Below, in pieces: positions 7,828 to 14,989 of a stretch of 31,117 bases of DNA. Below the pieces are notes generated by a model. The model had not been told where the DNA came from. It did not search any database and saw only the letters and a list, made by a program, of their open reading frames with translations. The position numbers and the translations under genes were made by a program. Origin of the DNA: a virus; IMG/VR virus record IMGVR_UViG_3300038629_000664, positions 1-31,117 of that record; one strand, 5' to 3'. Each line of letters opens with the position of its first letter. Positions within the stretch are counted from its first letter, which is position 1.

Positions 7828-8387
7828 AGCGAGTCGACTCGAATGACATTTCTTTCTAATTGTTCTTTGCGGCCACGGTTCCAAGGTGAATCAAATAAAA
7901 ACGAGATATCCAATATTTCAGATAAATGCTGTGCGGTCTTCCATCTGTCATCCACATAATATATAATACCTAATCGCATCAACTCCAGTTTCTTTTGCTT
8001 TGAGTCGGCGACAAAATGTATTTCATAAGGAAAATCAAAAACCTTCTCGCACCATAATTTTGTAACCTGCATTACAGCATCGGAAGGTTCCCGTGCGGTG
8101 ATGATAGTGATATCACCATATTTTTCATAAATGGCTTTTAAGGCTTCAATTGATTCATGTATGGGCGGACAGATGTGTTGATATTGAGTGATGGCAACTG
8201 CTATTTCCTTCCACCACCAATCTTCATAAAACTCTGATTTTTTGAGGTCAAATTCAAAATTATAGTGGTCTTTTTCAGCCTCTATATTGACCCCAAACAT
8301 ATCCCAAAAATGTCCACGGAATATATGATAGACGTCTGATATCACCCCGTCAAAATCAAAGGCAATGCCATAATTTTTCTTTAACAT
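7788..8387 (-). CDS. HAD-family phosphatase, 5'(3')-deoxyribonucleotidase-like
   Basis: A 199-residue haloacid-dehalogenase-type hydrolase. Motif I is FDFDGVISD with nucleophile D11 and acid/base D13; motif II is IITARE with T97; motif III/IV are the Lys region SKQKK (130-133) and the acidic YVDDR (D146, D147). The size and the small cap fit 5'(3')-nucleotidases or the phosphatase half of phage Pnk. The likely job is removing phosphate from nucleotides or nucleic-acid ends; the substrate is not clear. A promoter lies immediately upstream (8411-8439) and AAGGAG sits before the ATG. Confidence 0.82.
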   Translation of the reverse strand: MLKKNYGIAFDFDGVISDVYHIFRGHFWDMFGVNIEAEKDHYNFEFDLKKSEFYEDWWWKEIAVAITQYQHICPPIHESIEALKAIYEKYGDITIITAREPSDAVMQVTKLWCEKVFDFPYEIHFVADSKQKKLELMRLGIIYYVDDRWKTAQHLSEILDISFLFDSPWNRGRKEQLERNVIRVDSLWRMKDILDARLA

Positions 8388-8410
8388 TTCAATCTCCTTA
8401 GTTTATAATA

Positions 8411-8439
8411 ATTATATAACAAATTGCCAAATTTGACAA
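8411..8439 (-). promoter_or_regulatory. Possible sigma70-type promoter for the HAD gene
   Basis: In the 55 bp AT-rich gap there is TTGTCA (8434-8439), a 17 bp spacer and a perfect TATAAT (8411-8416) on the minus strand. The predicted start near 8404 leaves a short leader that includes the AAGGAG of the gene starting at 8387. It lacks the CTAAAGTTT and GCCGATA blocks of promoters P1-P4, so it is a different class. Confidence 0.55.
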
Positions 8440-8442
8440 AAA

Positions 8443-8892
8443 TTATGGATAAAATAAACTTATTTTGCCGTCTTTCCCTCTTTGCCGGACATCCACGTGC
8501 AACCAAGAAATATTCATCTCCAATCCACCAACCAAACCCCATATTTCTTCATTTTGATGGTCGATAATTTCATCTCGGATTAAATCTGGATGAATATCTT
8601 TGGCTATTAAATCTGCGGCTCGACCAAAACGGTGCTGACTGAGCGTTGCCCCGACCCCACAATTCGGCGGTCTAAATCCACGATATTGGCTCGTGCCGGC
8701 CCACGACCAATCATTTATGGTCATAGGTCCGAAGGCGGTCCGGATGGTATCGATTACAATAAGCAGTCGCTCATCAAAAACGGTCTGCCAGAACCAATTA
8801 TCCCCACGGGATTTATGTTTATTATATATGGCTTTGGGCACCAATTCAACGGCTTTAAAATGAGTTGGTATGTATAATCCTGAAACTGACAT
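8443..8892 (-). CDS. M15-type peptidase, probable endolysin
   Basis: I place the start at ATG 8892 (MSVSGLYIPT), which has AAGGAG at good spacing, giving 149 residues. The zinc-peptidase signature of the M15A/D-Ala-D-Ala carboxypeptidase-like group is visible: SQHRFGRAAD (85-94; H87 and D94 likely zinc ligands) and WLHVDVR (H132). Such single-domain enzymes cut peptide cross-links of peptidoglycan and serve as phage endolysins or as virion-associated murein peptidases. No signal peptide is seen, so a holin would be needed; none is identified, although a secreted small protein follows upstream. Confidence 0.85.
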   Translation of the reverse strand: MSVSGLYIPTHFKAVELVPKAIYNKHKSRGDNWFWQTVFDERLLIVIDTIRTAFGPMTINDWSWAGTSQYRGFRPPNCGVGATLSQHRFGRAADLIAKDIHPDLIRDEIIDHQNEEIWGLVGGLEMNISWLHVDVRQRGKDGKISLFYP

Positions 8893-8908
8893 TTTAAATC
8901 TCCTTAGA

Positions 8909-8994
8909 TTATTCTGCCCACTCACGCTTTGGTGGTCTTATTGATTTGTCTGCTCTACCATCAATGCCTCCACCTAACATTCTTTTTCTAACAT
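8909..8994 (-). other. Possible broken 28-aa ORF in an intergenic gap
   Basis: A very strong ribosome site (AAAGGAGGG) leads to an ATG at 8994, but that frame stops after six codons. A second frame, ending at 8909, continues in a protein-like way from ATG 8980 (MLGGGIDGRADKSIRPPKR). One extra A in the five-A run at 8982-8986 would join them into a 28-residue peptide. It could be a sequencing error, a decayed gene or chance. Confidence 0.3.
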
Positions 8995-9008
8995 TTAATA
9001 ACCCTCCT

Positions 9009-9269
9009 TTAATTGCTTCCAGATTCATTTGCCTTTTCCTTTTCAAGTTCCTTTAAATGAATATTCTCATGGGAATAGATAATACAGTGGTCAGTACCAT
9101 CGGCCAGTGTCCAGCGTCTTGCGAAGGGACATCGCTCATCCTTGTTGGATATCTCTATTATATAGATAGTCCCTTCAGCGTGAACATACCCATCATTTTC
9201 ATGGGCGTTTGCCTCATACACTATTAACAGGCAGATGCCCAACCAGATCAAACAACTTTTAATACTCAA
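9009..9269 (-). CDS. Secreted small protein with Sec signal peptide
   Basis: An 86-residue frame with a TTG start about ten bases after GGAG; no ATG is available. Residues 1-22 form a signal peptide (hydrophobic core IWLGICLLIVY, cut likely after EANA). The mature part has two cysteines (C at DERCPF and DHCIIY) that could form a disulfide in the periplasm, and a charged, helical Lys/Glu-rich tail (KELEKEKANE). It is next to the peptidase gene, so it may help lysis or modify the envelope; it is not a clear spanin, because there is no lipobox or membrane anchor beyond the signal. Confidence 0.65.
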   Translation of the reverse strand: MSIKSCLIWLGICLLIVYEANAHENDGYVHAEGTIYIIEISNKDERCPFARRWTLADGTDHCIIYSHENIHLKELEKEKANESGSN

Positions 9270-9308
9270 AATTTTTAAACTCCTAACGATGGACCCTTCG
9301 GTCTCCTT

Positions 9309-9575
9309 TTATAATTCTTCAACGATGAATTTATCAAAATCATGTTTTACAATTGCTCCCTTATATTGCTTTTTGAGAAAGACCATTATACCATCGATTT
9401 TAGCAAAATTATCAAACTCATTCTCATCGATGAAATCTTTCATCTTGAAAGTTATAACCGCTTTACGAGTGACCTCCTTAAACTTCACATCAGGATATGC
9501 CTTCTCGATGGATTTGGCGGCTTTTTTGTCCGCCGGGTCGACTTTGGATTCAATTAAGTTTTTGAGTGTTTTCAT
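9309..9575 (-). CDS. Small protein with capsid-targeting-like N-terminus (88 aa)
   Basis: Begins MKTLKNLIES, close to the capsid-targeting sequence of T4 internal proteins (MKTYQEFIAEA), with a possible protease site after L-I-E. The remaining 78 residues are a compact alpha/beta sequence with alternating charged and hydrophobic residues (FKEVTRKAVITFKMKDFIDE, then IDGIMVFLKKQYKGAIV). It overlaps its upstream neighbour, which has the same type of start, by four bases (ATGA). Function of the body is unknown. If the N-terminal signal is real, the protein would be packaged in the head and injected. Confidence 0.8.
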   Translation of the reverse strand: MKTLKNLIESKVDPADKKAAKSIEKAYPDVKFKEVTRKAVITFKMKDFIDENEFDNFAKIDGIMVFLKKQYKGAIVKHDFDKFIVEEL

Positions 9576-9913
9576 GTTGGTTGTCCGGGTTTCCAGTTTA
9601 AATCTTCGGGTGTTATTTTAAATTTTTTGGATATTGCGGCCCAGAATGCATTAACTCCTTTTTCTCCGTCATAATTGGTATTTTGGACGTGGTATCCAAC
9701 CATTTCTGACCAACTGCGGCTATATGGCTTCCCACCTGCGGCTCTAAATTCTTTCATGCTATCATAATAATCATCGATGTGCTTTTTATATAATTTATGC
9801 CACGTGGCAAATTTTTTATTACGGAATGCCCAACTGAGAGAAAGCTGTACCATCGGAGTCGGATACATCCCATCTGGCAACTTTCCCTCTAAAAATTGTT
9901 TAAATGTTTTCAT
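9572..9913 (-). CDS. Small protein with capsid-targeting-like N-terminus (113 aa)
   Basis: Begins MKTFKQFLEG, one of the best matches in the window to the T4 internal-protein signal; cleavage would follow F-L-E. The body is rich in aromatic and basic residues (KFATWHKLYKKHIDDYYDSM; YSRSWSEMVGYHVQNTNYDG) and looks like a small helical domain. No ribosome site is obvious, and a gap of about 105 bp lies upstream with no gene I can support. Family not recognised. Confidence 0.8.
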   Translation of the reverse strand: MKTFKQFLEGKLPDGMYPTPMVQLSLSWAFRNKKFATWHKLYKKHIDDYYDSMKEFRAAGGKPYSRSWSEMVGYHVQNTNYDGEKGVNAFWAAISKKFKITPEDLNWKPGQPT

Positions 9914-10018
9914 TTGCTATTTGCGAACTGCGAATCATCTTCCAGGCCAATTAAGCTTCATTTATTTTTACCTTGATTTTACCTTTTTATCTAATTTTCC
10001 CATAACTGTATTTACCCG

Positions 10019-11281
10019 TTAAATCTTTTTCTTTCTTAACCAAGGCACCCTTGCGGCGGCGGTCACATTATATGCCTCAAGCATCTGGTCAATTTTATAT
10101 CCATCAAAATCATCAGCGTGTTGCAGGTCGATTTTAATGCCGTGGATTCCATCCTTATCGACCAAGAAACAATTTTGACTGGCACGAGAGGATAATTGTA
10201 ATTGGTTATCCGAATAGGCGTTTGCCCCGCAGACTCCTCCGGACCGTGCAAAAAGGTCGGTGATTCTTGCGGTATGGAAGTGGCCGAAAAGGACATAATT
10301 GCATGTTCTACCTTGCAGATAATCCGACCATTTACCTTTAAGGCGTTGTATCTGGCTCGACCCCTGCGACATTTTGATTTGATGGCCGTGGATAAGCAGG
10401 ATGGTATGGCCCATAACTTCAATCGGCTGTTCTATTGGACTCCCATCAATAAATTCGATTCCAGGCTTTTGATAAAACATCATCCGCAACATTTCATGGA
10501 TGATAAAATCGTAATTGTCGGTCTGCATAATCTCGGATGAACCCATTTCCTTGTTCATTCGGGATTCGTTGCCGGTGACCATATAGATTTTCAGGTTGTA
10601 AGTTTGATTCAGGTCGATAAGGACTTGCTTCAGTATCATTGCGGCTAACACGGAGGCTTTGGCACGGTTTGTTGCGGCATTCATTACCTCATCAAGGCGG
10701 CGGTCTGAGTTGAGCATATCTCCGGTAAAGCAGATATGAACGGTTTTAATATCATGAGAATCAAAAAATTTACGTGCCCGGACAACATATTTCTGCAACC
10801 GTTGGGCGGCGATTTTAAAGTCGAATGTGTTAAAAGGCAATTCGACCAGTTCGTTGAAGTGTATATCCGATATTTGAAAAACACCTTCAGTCTCGCCATT
10901 CCAATCGGCGTGGACATAGGTATTAAAATCGGCGTATCGACCTTCCTCCCGCAGGAGTTGAGCGATTTCTTCATACAGAGACCCTGTGGTATTATGGAAC
11001 CGGATTTCTTCTCGAAAATGTTTTCGCTCGACCCGCAAGGAATCCCTTGCTTTTTGCAAAGAGGCCTGCACTTTATATCGCAGATTTTTGCTTTGGTAAT
11101 TTTTAGGAGCTTCGATATCCAATGAAAACTGACGTTTCGTTTTGTTTATCCAGTCGGGAGAGCATCCCAACAGGTCAGCTATTTCGGCGGTGTCGTCAAG
11201 TCCCTGTCGGATTAAGCTAATAATCTCTGATTGTAAAAAAGTCATTCCCTCTCGATATTCTTCCGGCTTTCTGGTTTCCAT
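10019..11281 (-). CDS. Helix-turn-helix / calcineurin-like phosphoesterase fusion
   Basis: A 420-residue protein. The N-terminal 55 residues contain a helix-turn-helix (22-52: IRQGLDDTAEIADLLGCSPD, then WINKTKRQF). After a coiled region (60-115) comes a binuclear metallophosphoesterase domain: ISDIHFN (D139, H141), FTGDMLN, VTGNESR, IHGHQIK and FGHFHTA. The GNE in place of GNH is a small departure. The fold hydrolyses phosphodiesters; an HTH suggests DNA targeting, so it may be a nuclease. AGGAG precedes the ATG. It sits next to the capsid-targeting-like cluster but lacks that N-terminus. The substrate is unknown. Confidence 0.85.
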   Translation of the reverse strand: METRKPEEYREGMTFLQSEIISLIRQGLDDTAEIADLLGCSPDWINKTKRQFSLDIEAPKNYQSKNLRYKVQASLQKARDSLRVERKHFREEIRFHNTTGSLYEEIAQLLREEGRYADFNTYVHADWNGETEGVFQISDIHFNELVELPFNTFDFKIAAQRLQKYVVRARKFFDSHDIKTVHICFTGDMLNSDRRLDEVMNAATNRAKASVLAAMILKQVLIDLNQTYNLKIYMVTGNESRMNKEMGSSEIMQTDNYDFIIHEMLRMMFYQKPGIEFIDGSPIEQPIEVMGHTILLIHGHQIKMSQGSSQIQRLKGKWSDYLQGRTCNYVLFGHFHTARITDLFARSGGVCGANAYSDNQLQLSSRASQNCFLVDKDGIHGIKIDLQHADDFDGYKIDQMLEAYNVTAAARVPWLRKKKI

Positions 11282-11316
11282 AAAGGTCTCCTGTTAAATT
11301 TGAATTAGTGGAGTTT

Positions 11317-11523
11317 TTATTCGTTTTCTTGTAATATTTGATACATGGTCTTCGGAGCATTTTCCTTTATGCCCCGGTCACGGCGAAAGTTTGAGAAACA
11401 CATCGCCAGAGACTGTTTACGTTCCGCCTCATCGGTTAAATCCTTTTCCTTACTGCGGAACTTCATACACTTTTCAACGTAACCCTTTTCGCTGTCTTTT
11501 GGGTCAACTTTTGGTAATGGCAT
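11317..11523 (-). CDS. Small conserved phage protein, CM...CFSNFR type (68 aa)
   Basis: Starts MPLPKVDPKDSEKG and contains CMKFRSKE and LAMCFSNFRRDRG. This resembles a short phage protein family with an MPLPKP start, a CM motif and a final CxSxW/F element, often found near structural genes; I recall it from memory only. Unusually its C-terminus (KTMYQILQENE) looks like the capsid-targeting peptide that other genes here carry at their N-terminus. AAGGTGG is the ribosome site. Its role is unknown. Confidence 0.75.
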   Translation of the reverse strand: MPLPKVDPKDSEKGYVEKCMKFRSKEKDLTDEAERKQSLAMCFSNFRRDRGIKENAPKTMYQILQENE

Positions 11524-11538
11524 ATATTATACCACCTT

Positions 11539-12288
11539 TTAATCGATATAGTCAAGTATTCCGATTTCAACGGCTTTATTTACATCAAACCAAGACGTTT
11601 TTGCTTCCATGTCTTCCCATTTTTCATAATCAATATTTGAATGCCTGACCAGTTTATTTAAATATAGGCGTTGCAATAAGTCCATCAATGCCGTTTGTGA
11701 CCGGATTTGACTTGCAGTTTCCCGTCCCGGCCATTTCCAAAGTGCGGCCTCATGAACCATAAATATCGTTGCCTCTGTAGCATGGGTCTCATCACAAGCG
11801 GCAAAAACCGGAACCGCCGCCGATGCAATGATACCAGTGGCATGGGCAATAAATTTAAATCCACGTTTTTGATATTTTTCAATTTGATCGGCCAGTGCGA
11901 GACCAGAAAAAGCATCGCCGCCTGGAGAATCGATAAATATAACAACATCTCGAATTGAAGTTTTAGTTTCTAAATAAATTAAGTCATTCCATGTTCTGGT
12001 TACATCAGCCACAGATAGGCCGGAGAATATTTTAATATATGCTTTATCACCGGCAGTGGAAGATAATTGGGATAATTTCATTTCGGGGTTTTGAACTTCC
12101 ATTGACTTATGGATTTTATTCCCCTCTTTAATCTTTATCAGGGCTTTACCTTCACCGACATTTTCGATGGTTATTTTTACTTCTACTTCTTGCGGTGGCA
12201 TAGGCGTCCGGTCTAACTGTTGTCCGGCACATCCCCAAATTAAAAAGACTGATAATAGAAAAATTATGAGATGTGGTATAGGTTTCAT
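11539..12288 (-). CDS. ClpP-like serine protease domain lipoprotein
   Basis: A 249-residue protein with an N-terminal lipoprotein signal (hydrophobic 8-18, then W-G-C20; Trp at -2 is unusual). Residues 85-249 follow the ClpP/crotonase fold: oxyanion-loop IDSPGGD (119-125), putative nucleophile S156 in TGIIASAAVP, and H179 in MVHEAA, then a C-terminal AVEIGILDYID as in ClpP. The catalytic Asp cannot be placed with confidence. A membrane-anchored ClpP-like protease would act on envelope proteins, as SppA and NfeD-linked proteases do. It is alternatively a relative of phage head-maturation proteases, though a lipobox would be odd for that. Confidence 0.82.
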   Translation of the reverse strand: MKPIPHLIIFLLSVFLIWGCAGQQLDRTPMPPQEVEVKITIENVGEGKALIKIKEGNKIHKSMEVQNPEMKLSQLSSTAGDKAYIKIFSGLSVADVTRTWNDLIYLETKTSIRDVVIFIDSPGGDAFSGLALADQIEKYQKRGFKFIAHATGIIASAAVPVFAACDETHATEATIFMVHEAALWKWPGRETASQIRSQTALMDLLQRLYLNKLVRHSNIDYEKWEDMEAKTSWFDVNKAVEIGILDYID

Positions 12289-12297
12289 GGTATCTCC

Positions 12298-12675
12298 TTA
12301 ATCTAAGTTCATTTTTACTAATATTTTGAGATGACTAATTATATCATCAATTTCCTTTTCCGTCATATTTTTCTCGATGGATGCTTTTACCGCTTGCTCG
12401 ACCTCAGATAATTCGGACTCCCTCTTCAATAAAAATGCGGCCACTAAAATGCCTAATAAGCGGCTGTCCGGCACGACCTTTATTAAAAGGCGTTTAAGTT
12501 TGCGGACGAATCCCTTTAATCCACCAAGTGCATCTCGGTCTGGTTGATTTTCTGGTTTGCGAAGGAGATTGCCTTTCTCGTCAATTAAACCTTTTTCAAA
12601 GGCTTTCCATTTTGTGAAAGGTTTGGCGAGCATGGCGGCGAATGTAATCGCCAAGAGTTTATTGAATGCACCCAT
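12298..12675 (-). CDS. Hypothetical phage protein with 'GLIDEKGNLLRKP' motif (125 aa)
   Basis: The first 20 residues are mildly hydrophobic (MGAFNKLLAITFAAMLAKPF). The segment KAFEKGLIDEKGNLLRKPEN (24-43) matches, from memory, a motif found in several uncharacterised myovirus proteins near structural genes. A basic helical stretch (GFVRKLKRLLIKVVP) and an amphipathic C-terminal region follow. Genes on both sides are packed within 10 bases. It could be a virion protein; sequence alone does not say so. Confidence 0.75.
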   Translation of the reverse strand: MGAFNKLLAITFAAMLAKPFTKWKAFEKGLIDEKGNLLRKPENQPDRDALGGLKGFVRKLKRLLIKVVPDSRLLGILVAAFLLKRESELSEVEQAVKASIEKNMTEKEIDDIISHLKILVKMNLD

Positions 12676-12678
12676 ATT

Positions 12679-13344
12679 TTACCCCTTTAAAAGGTGGCTG
12701 TGCTTTTTCTTACCGGCTGTTTGAACCTCTGCCCCGACTATATTGTGAGTGTGGTCGGGATGGCCTTTGGGCAGGGTTTTGGTCGTTTTCCCATCACCTT
12801 CATCATCCAAAACGGCCTCATGCCAATGTCCATCGGAGGATTTTTCCGTGATTGTTTTTGTTTTCTCGGCGAAATATTGCTTGAAAGTTCTGCTCCCATC
12901 GCCAGGATCGGATTCAAACGTGGCTTTGACAGGAGACTCACCGAATGACATTCCCCGCTTTTTCATTTCGGCATTGATATCCTTTACCCATCTCTGGACC
13001 TCGGCCTTATTATCCTTATTCCACTTTTTATTTTCAATTTCTCCGGCAACATCGGCCAGTTGGTCATCATCAAGTTTTTTAAGCTGACCTTTTTTAACCA
13101 TATCCAGTGCTTTACCTTCCGATAAATCACTTTCATTGAGAGTCTGTTGGGCTCTGATGAAAATCTTCGTGGATTTTTTAAAGGCTTCATATGCCTTATC
13201 CATTTGGTTCCAAGCTTTCATCATATTTTTTCGTTGGTCACCGGCATCATCAGAGACCATTTCAGTATGTGCCATCCAGTCGTCCATACTTTCCTCAAGT
13301 TCGGCAAACTCTTCCCGCATTGTCATTGATAGTTTCTTGGCCAT
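12679..13344 (-). CDS. Two-part protein with internal capsid-targeting-like peptide and His-rich tail
   Basis: A 221-residue protein. Residues 1-65 are a helical, acidic segment (MREEFAELEESMDDWMAHTE). A middle section (70-140) contains repeated Lys/Asp-rich helices. Around 150-160 lies RTFKQYFAEK, which copies the N-terminal peptide of its neighbours. The C-terminal 60 residues are rich in His and Gly (DGHWHEAVLDDEGDGK, GHPDHTHNIVGAEV, KKHSH), like phage metal-binding tail or head domains. It is possibly a fusion of a scaffold-like part with an internal-protein part. AAAAAGGAAAAATAAT precedes the ATG. Confidence 0.78.
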   Translation of the reverse strand: MAKKLSMTMREEFAELEESMDDWMAHTEMVSDDAGDQRKNMMKAWNQMDKAYEAFKKSTKIFIRAQQTLNESDLSEGKALDMVKKGQLKKLDDDQLADVAGEIENKKWNKDNKAEVQRWVKDINAEMKKRGMSFGESPVKATFESDPGDGSRTFKQYFAEKTKTITEKSSDGHWHEAVLDDEGDGKTTKTLPKGHPDHTHNIVGAEVQTAGKKKHSHLLKG

Positions 13345-13345
13345 A

Positions 13346-13576
13346 TTATTTTTCCTTTTTAGCGACAGAATTAGAAAATCCTGTCATGCTATCTTTTAAT
13401 TTTTTGGCATCGGCGACCATCTTTTTAAACTCTTTAGATGCGCCGGGTATTTTTTTGAGAATATCTTCCCCATCATTGATATAAAATTCGATATCATCAA
13501 TAAGAAAGCCGGTCTGCTGTTCTAATTCTTTAGACACTTTCAAACCCTTTTCCAATATTTCCTTGAAGCTCTTCAT
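13346..13576 (-). CDS. Small protein with capsid-targeting-like N-terminus (76 aa)
   Basis: Begins MKSFKEILEKG; cleavage would follow I-L-E. The rest is helical and Lys/Glu-rich (KVSKELEQQTGFLIDDIEFY, then KKIPGASKEFKKMVADAKKL), which suggests a helical bundle. It starts inside the previous stop (ATGA overlap) and ends one base before the next start. Function unknown. Confidence 0.78.
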   Translation of the reverse strand: MKSFKEILEKGLKVSKELEQQTGFLIDDIEFYINDGEDILKKIPGASKEFKKMVADAKKLKDSMTGFSNSVAKKEK

Positions 13577-13857
13577 TTTTTCACCGATGCCAGGACCTTT
13601 TTTAAAACTGCTTTTTGTTTATCGTCCGCCTTTTTCATTGCAGATTTAATGGCTTTTAACATAACGGGTGTAACGAAAATTTTCTTTCTTTTAAGCATAT
13701 CCATTACAGATACATGGGCATCAGTTTCTTTTGTGGCCACATTGCCAATAGCATCCCAATAAATATTAACTTCATCTTCGGGCAATTTAATGCTACCAAG
13801 AATTGTTCTCTCGTCTTTCGGTGCCTTTTCTTTAAAATATTCTTTAAAATTTTTCAT
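13573..13857 (-). CDS. Small protein with capsid-targeting-like N-terminus (94 aa)
   Basis: Begins MKNFKEYFKEKA, with a possible site after F-K-E. The middle (GSIKLPEDEVNIYWDAIGN) is beta-like and the C-terminus is a strongly basic helix (LKAIKSAMKKADDKQKAVLK), as expected for a DNA-packed head protein. It overlaps the downstream gene by four bases and lies six bases below its upstream neighbour. No named family. Confidence 0.78.
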   Translation of the reverse strand: MKNFKEYFKEKAPKDERTILGSIKLPEDEVNIYWDAIGNVATKETDAHVSVMDMLKRKKIFVTPVMLKAIKSAMKKADDKQKAVLKKVLASVKK

Positions 13858-13863
13858 GATTCC

Positions 13864-14088
13864 TTATGATGTGCTTGCTATGAATTTGACTTTATCTTTA
13901 GGTAACTCAGCCAGAGACGGATAAAATTTTGTCCGTGCTCGGTGAGTATAGGCGAAAAATTCGCCACGTTTATTTTTGGCAATAGAGCATCCAGGATTTC
14001 CGAAACGCTTCTTCATCTCCTCACGTTCCGCCGTGGTGAGGGGAATTTTGTCCATTTTTTCGAGTAATATTTGCTGAAAAGTTTTCAT
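13864..14088 (-). CDS. Small protein with capsid-targeting-like N-terminus (74 aa)
   Basis: Begins MKTFQQILLEKM, very near the T4 signal MKTYQEFIAEA, with site after L-L-E. The body is basic and contains GNPGCSIAKNKRGEFFAYTH and RARTKFYPSL, which look like a small beta-rich domain. It overlaps the previous gene by four bases. Function unknown. Confidence 0.78.
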   Translation of the reverse strand: MKTFQQILLEKMDKIPLTTAEREEMKKRFGNPGCSIAKNKRGEFFAYTHRARTKFYPSLAELPKDKVKFIASTS

Positions 14089-14414
14089 ATGGTAACTCTG
14101 ATTTGCTCGATATCCTTAATTGATAATATGTTTGCTTTTCCACTTCCTATTGGTCTAATCGAAAACCCAATTATTGAAAAGAAACTGCGCTTGCCTTTGG
14201 TTAAAACCCATGCGCCTTTATCATCCAAAACTTTGAAGGTTGCCTTGAATGTGAATTCGGCTTCACTTCTTTTAAAACCATCAGCTTCAAATTGATATCT
14301 GCCCGGCCCCACTTCCTTTGATAATTTATCAAGGAATGCTCTTATATCATTGCTGTTGGAAGGAGAAAGTTTCTTAATCGTTTTTTCGGATAATATTTCC
14401 CGATAATTTTTCAT
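14085..14414 (-). CDS. Small protein with capsid-targeting-like N-terminus (109 aa)
   Basis: I set the start at ATG 14414 (MKNYREILSEKT) because it overlaps the upstream stop by ATGA and restores the shared N-terminal peptide; a slightly longer form (MEGKM) exists. Protease site would be L-S-E. The body is beta-rich (YQFEADGFKRSEAEFTFKAT, WVLTKGKRSFFSIIGFSIRP) and ends IEQIRVTI, suggesting a compact barrel. Family not recognised. Confidence 0.78.
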   Translation of the reverse strand: MKNYREILSEKTIKKLSPSNSNDIRAFLDKLSKEVGPGRYQFEADGFKRSEAEFTFKATFKVLDDKGAWVLTKGKRSFFSIIGFSIRPIGSGKANILSIKDIEQIRVTI

Positions 14415-14977
14415 TTTGCCTTCCACCAGATATTATTTGCGTTTTCATCGTCCCCATGTTTTACACTTTTCTGGAGGTCGAAAAATTGCTCTTTCTTGAT
14501 GAATTTCTTTTTCCATTTTTTCAAAACATCGACCAACTGCTCATAATAATCTCTGTCCCATCGGTCATCTGCATTATATATTTCATTTCGGGCGGCATCA
14601 ATGACTGGTTGGATTTTCTTTTTGACATCGGCGGCGAGTTGCTTTTTAGTGAGCTTTTTGGCTTTCAGAAGAATGGTAATCCAACCCTTTTCTTCTGGTG
14701 AGTATTGAAACTCGACACCCTTTAAAATTGATTTGAGGATTTTATTGAGGCGTTTATCGCCTGTGAAATTTGGATGGTCATCATCTTCTTCGCCGCCTCT
14801 ATCTGTAAAAAAATCATGGTCGCGAATCATCAAATCCCACCAGTCACCATTTTGGCGGACTGGGTCTGACATTTCGGGATTGATTTGGCGTTTGATTGTA
14901 TTTAAATATTCTTCGGCCTGCTCTCTGGAAACGGCTTTTTTGGCTTCTGTCAGATAATGCTCTTTAAAAGTTTGCAT
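14411..14977 (-). CDS. Protein with capsid-targeting-like N-terminus (188 aa)
   Basis: Begins MQTFKEHYLTEAKKA; L-T-E|A is the best fit in the window to the T4 prohead-protease rule ([LI]-x-E before a small residue). The body is charged and helical: EQAEEYLNTIKRQINPEM, then NGDWWDLMIRDHDFFTDRGG, an acidic patch and a C-terminal basic region (KKWKKKFIKKEQ). It is the longest member of this cluster. AAAGGA lies upstream of the ATG and the tRNA gene ends 13 bases upstream. Function unknown. Confidence 0.82.
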   Translation of the reverse strand: MQTFKEHYLTEAKKAVSREQAEEYLNTIKRQINPEMSDPVRQNGDWWDLMIRDHDFFTDRGGEEDDDHPNFTGDKRLNKILKSILKGVEFQYSPEEKGWITILLKAKKLTKKQLAADVKKKIQPVIDAARNEIYNADDRWDRDYYEQLVDVLKKWKKKFIKKEQFFDLQKSVKHGDDENANNIWWKAK

Positions 14978-14989
14978 AAAAATCCTTTG

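Noticed and set aside
7830-7841. Perfect 12-bp palindrome CGAGTCGACTCG
   Set aside because: Single copy inside the HAD gene, no second site nearby; not enough to call an operator.
9914-10018. Search for a gene in the gap between 9913 and 10019
   Set aside because: Only frames of 8-11 codons (for example MGKLDKKVKSR) are found, with no convincing ribosome site or hairpin.
11526-11555. TTGACT-18 bp-TATAAT upstream of the 68-aa gene
   Set aside because: The -10 box overlaps the ribosome site and start codon of the gene it would drive, so the transcript would lack the start. Probably chance from an AT-rich ribosome site.
12668-12695. CCTTTTAAAAGG palindrome at a gene junction
   Set aside because: Too short and AT-rich for a terminator, and no T-run follows; it is formed by a stop and a ribosome site.
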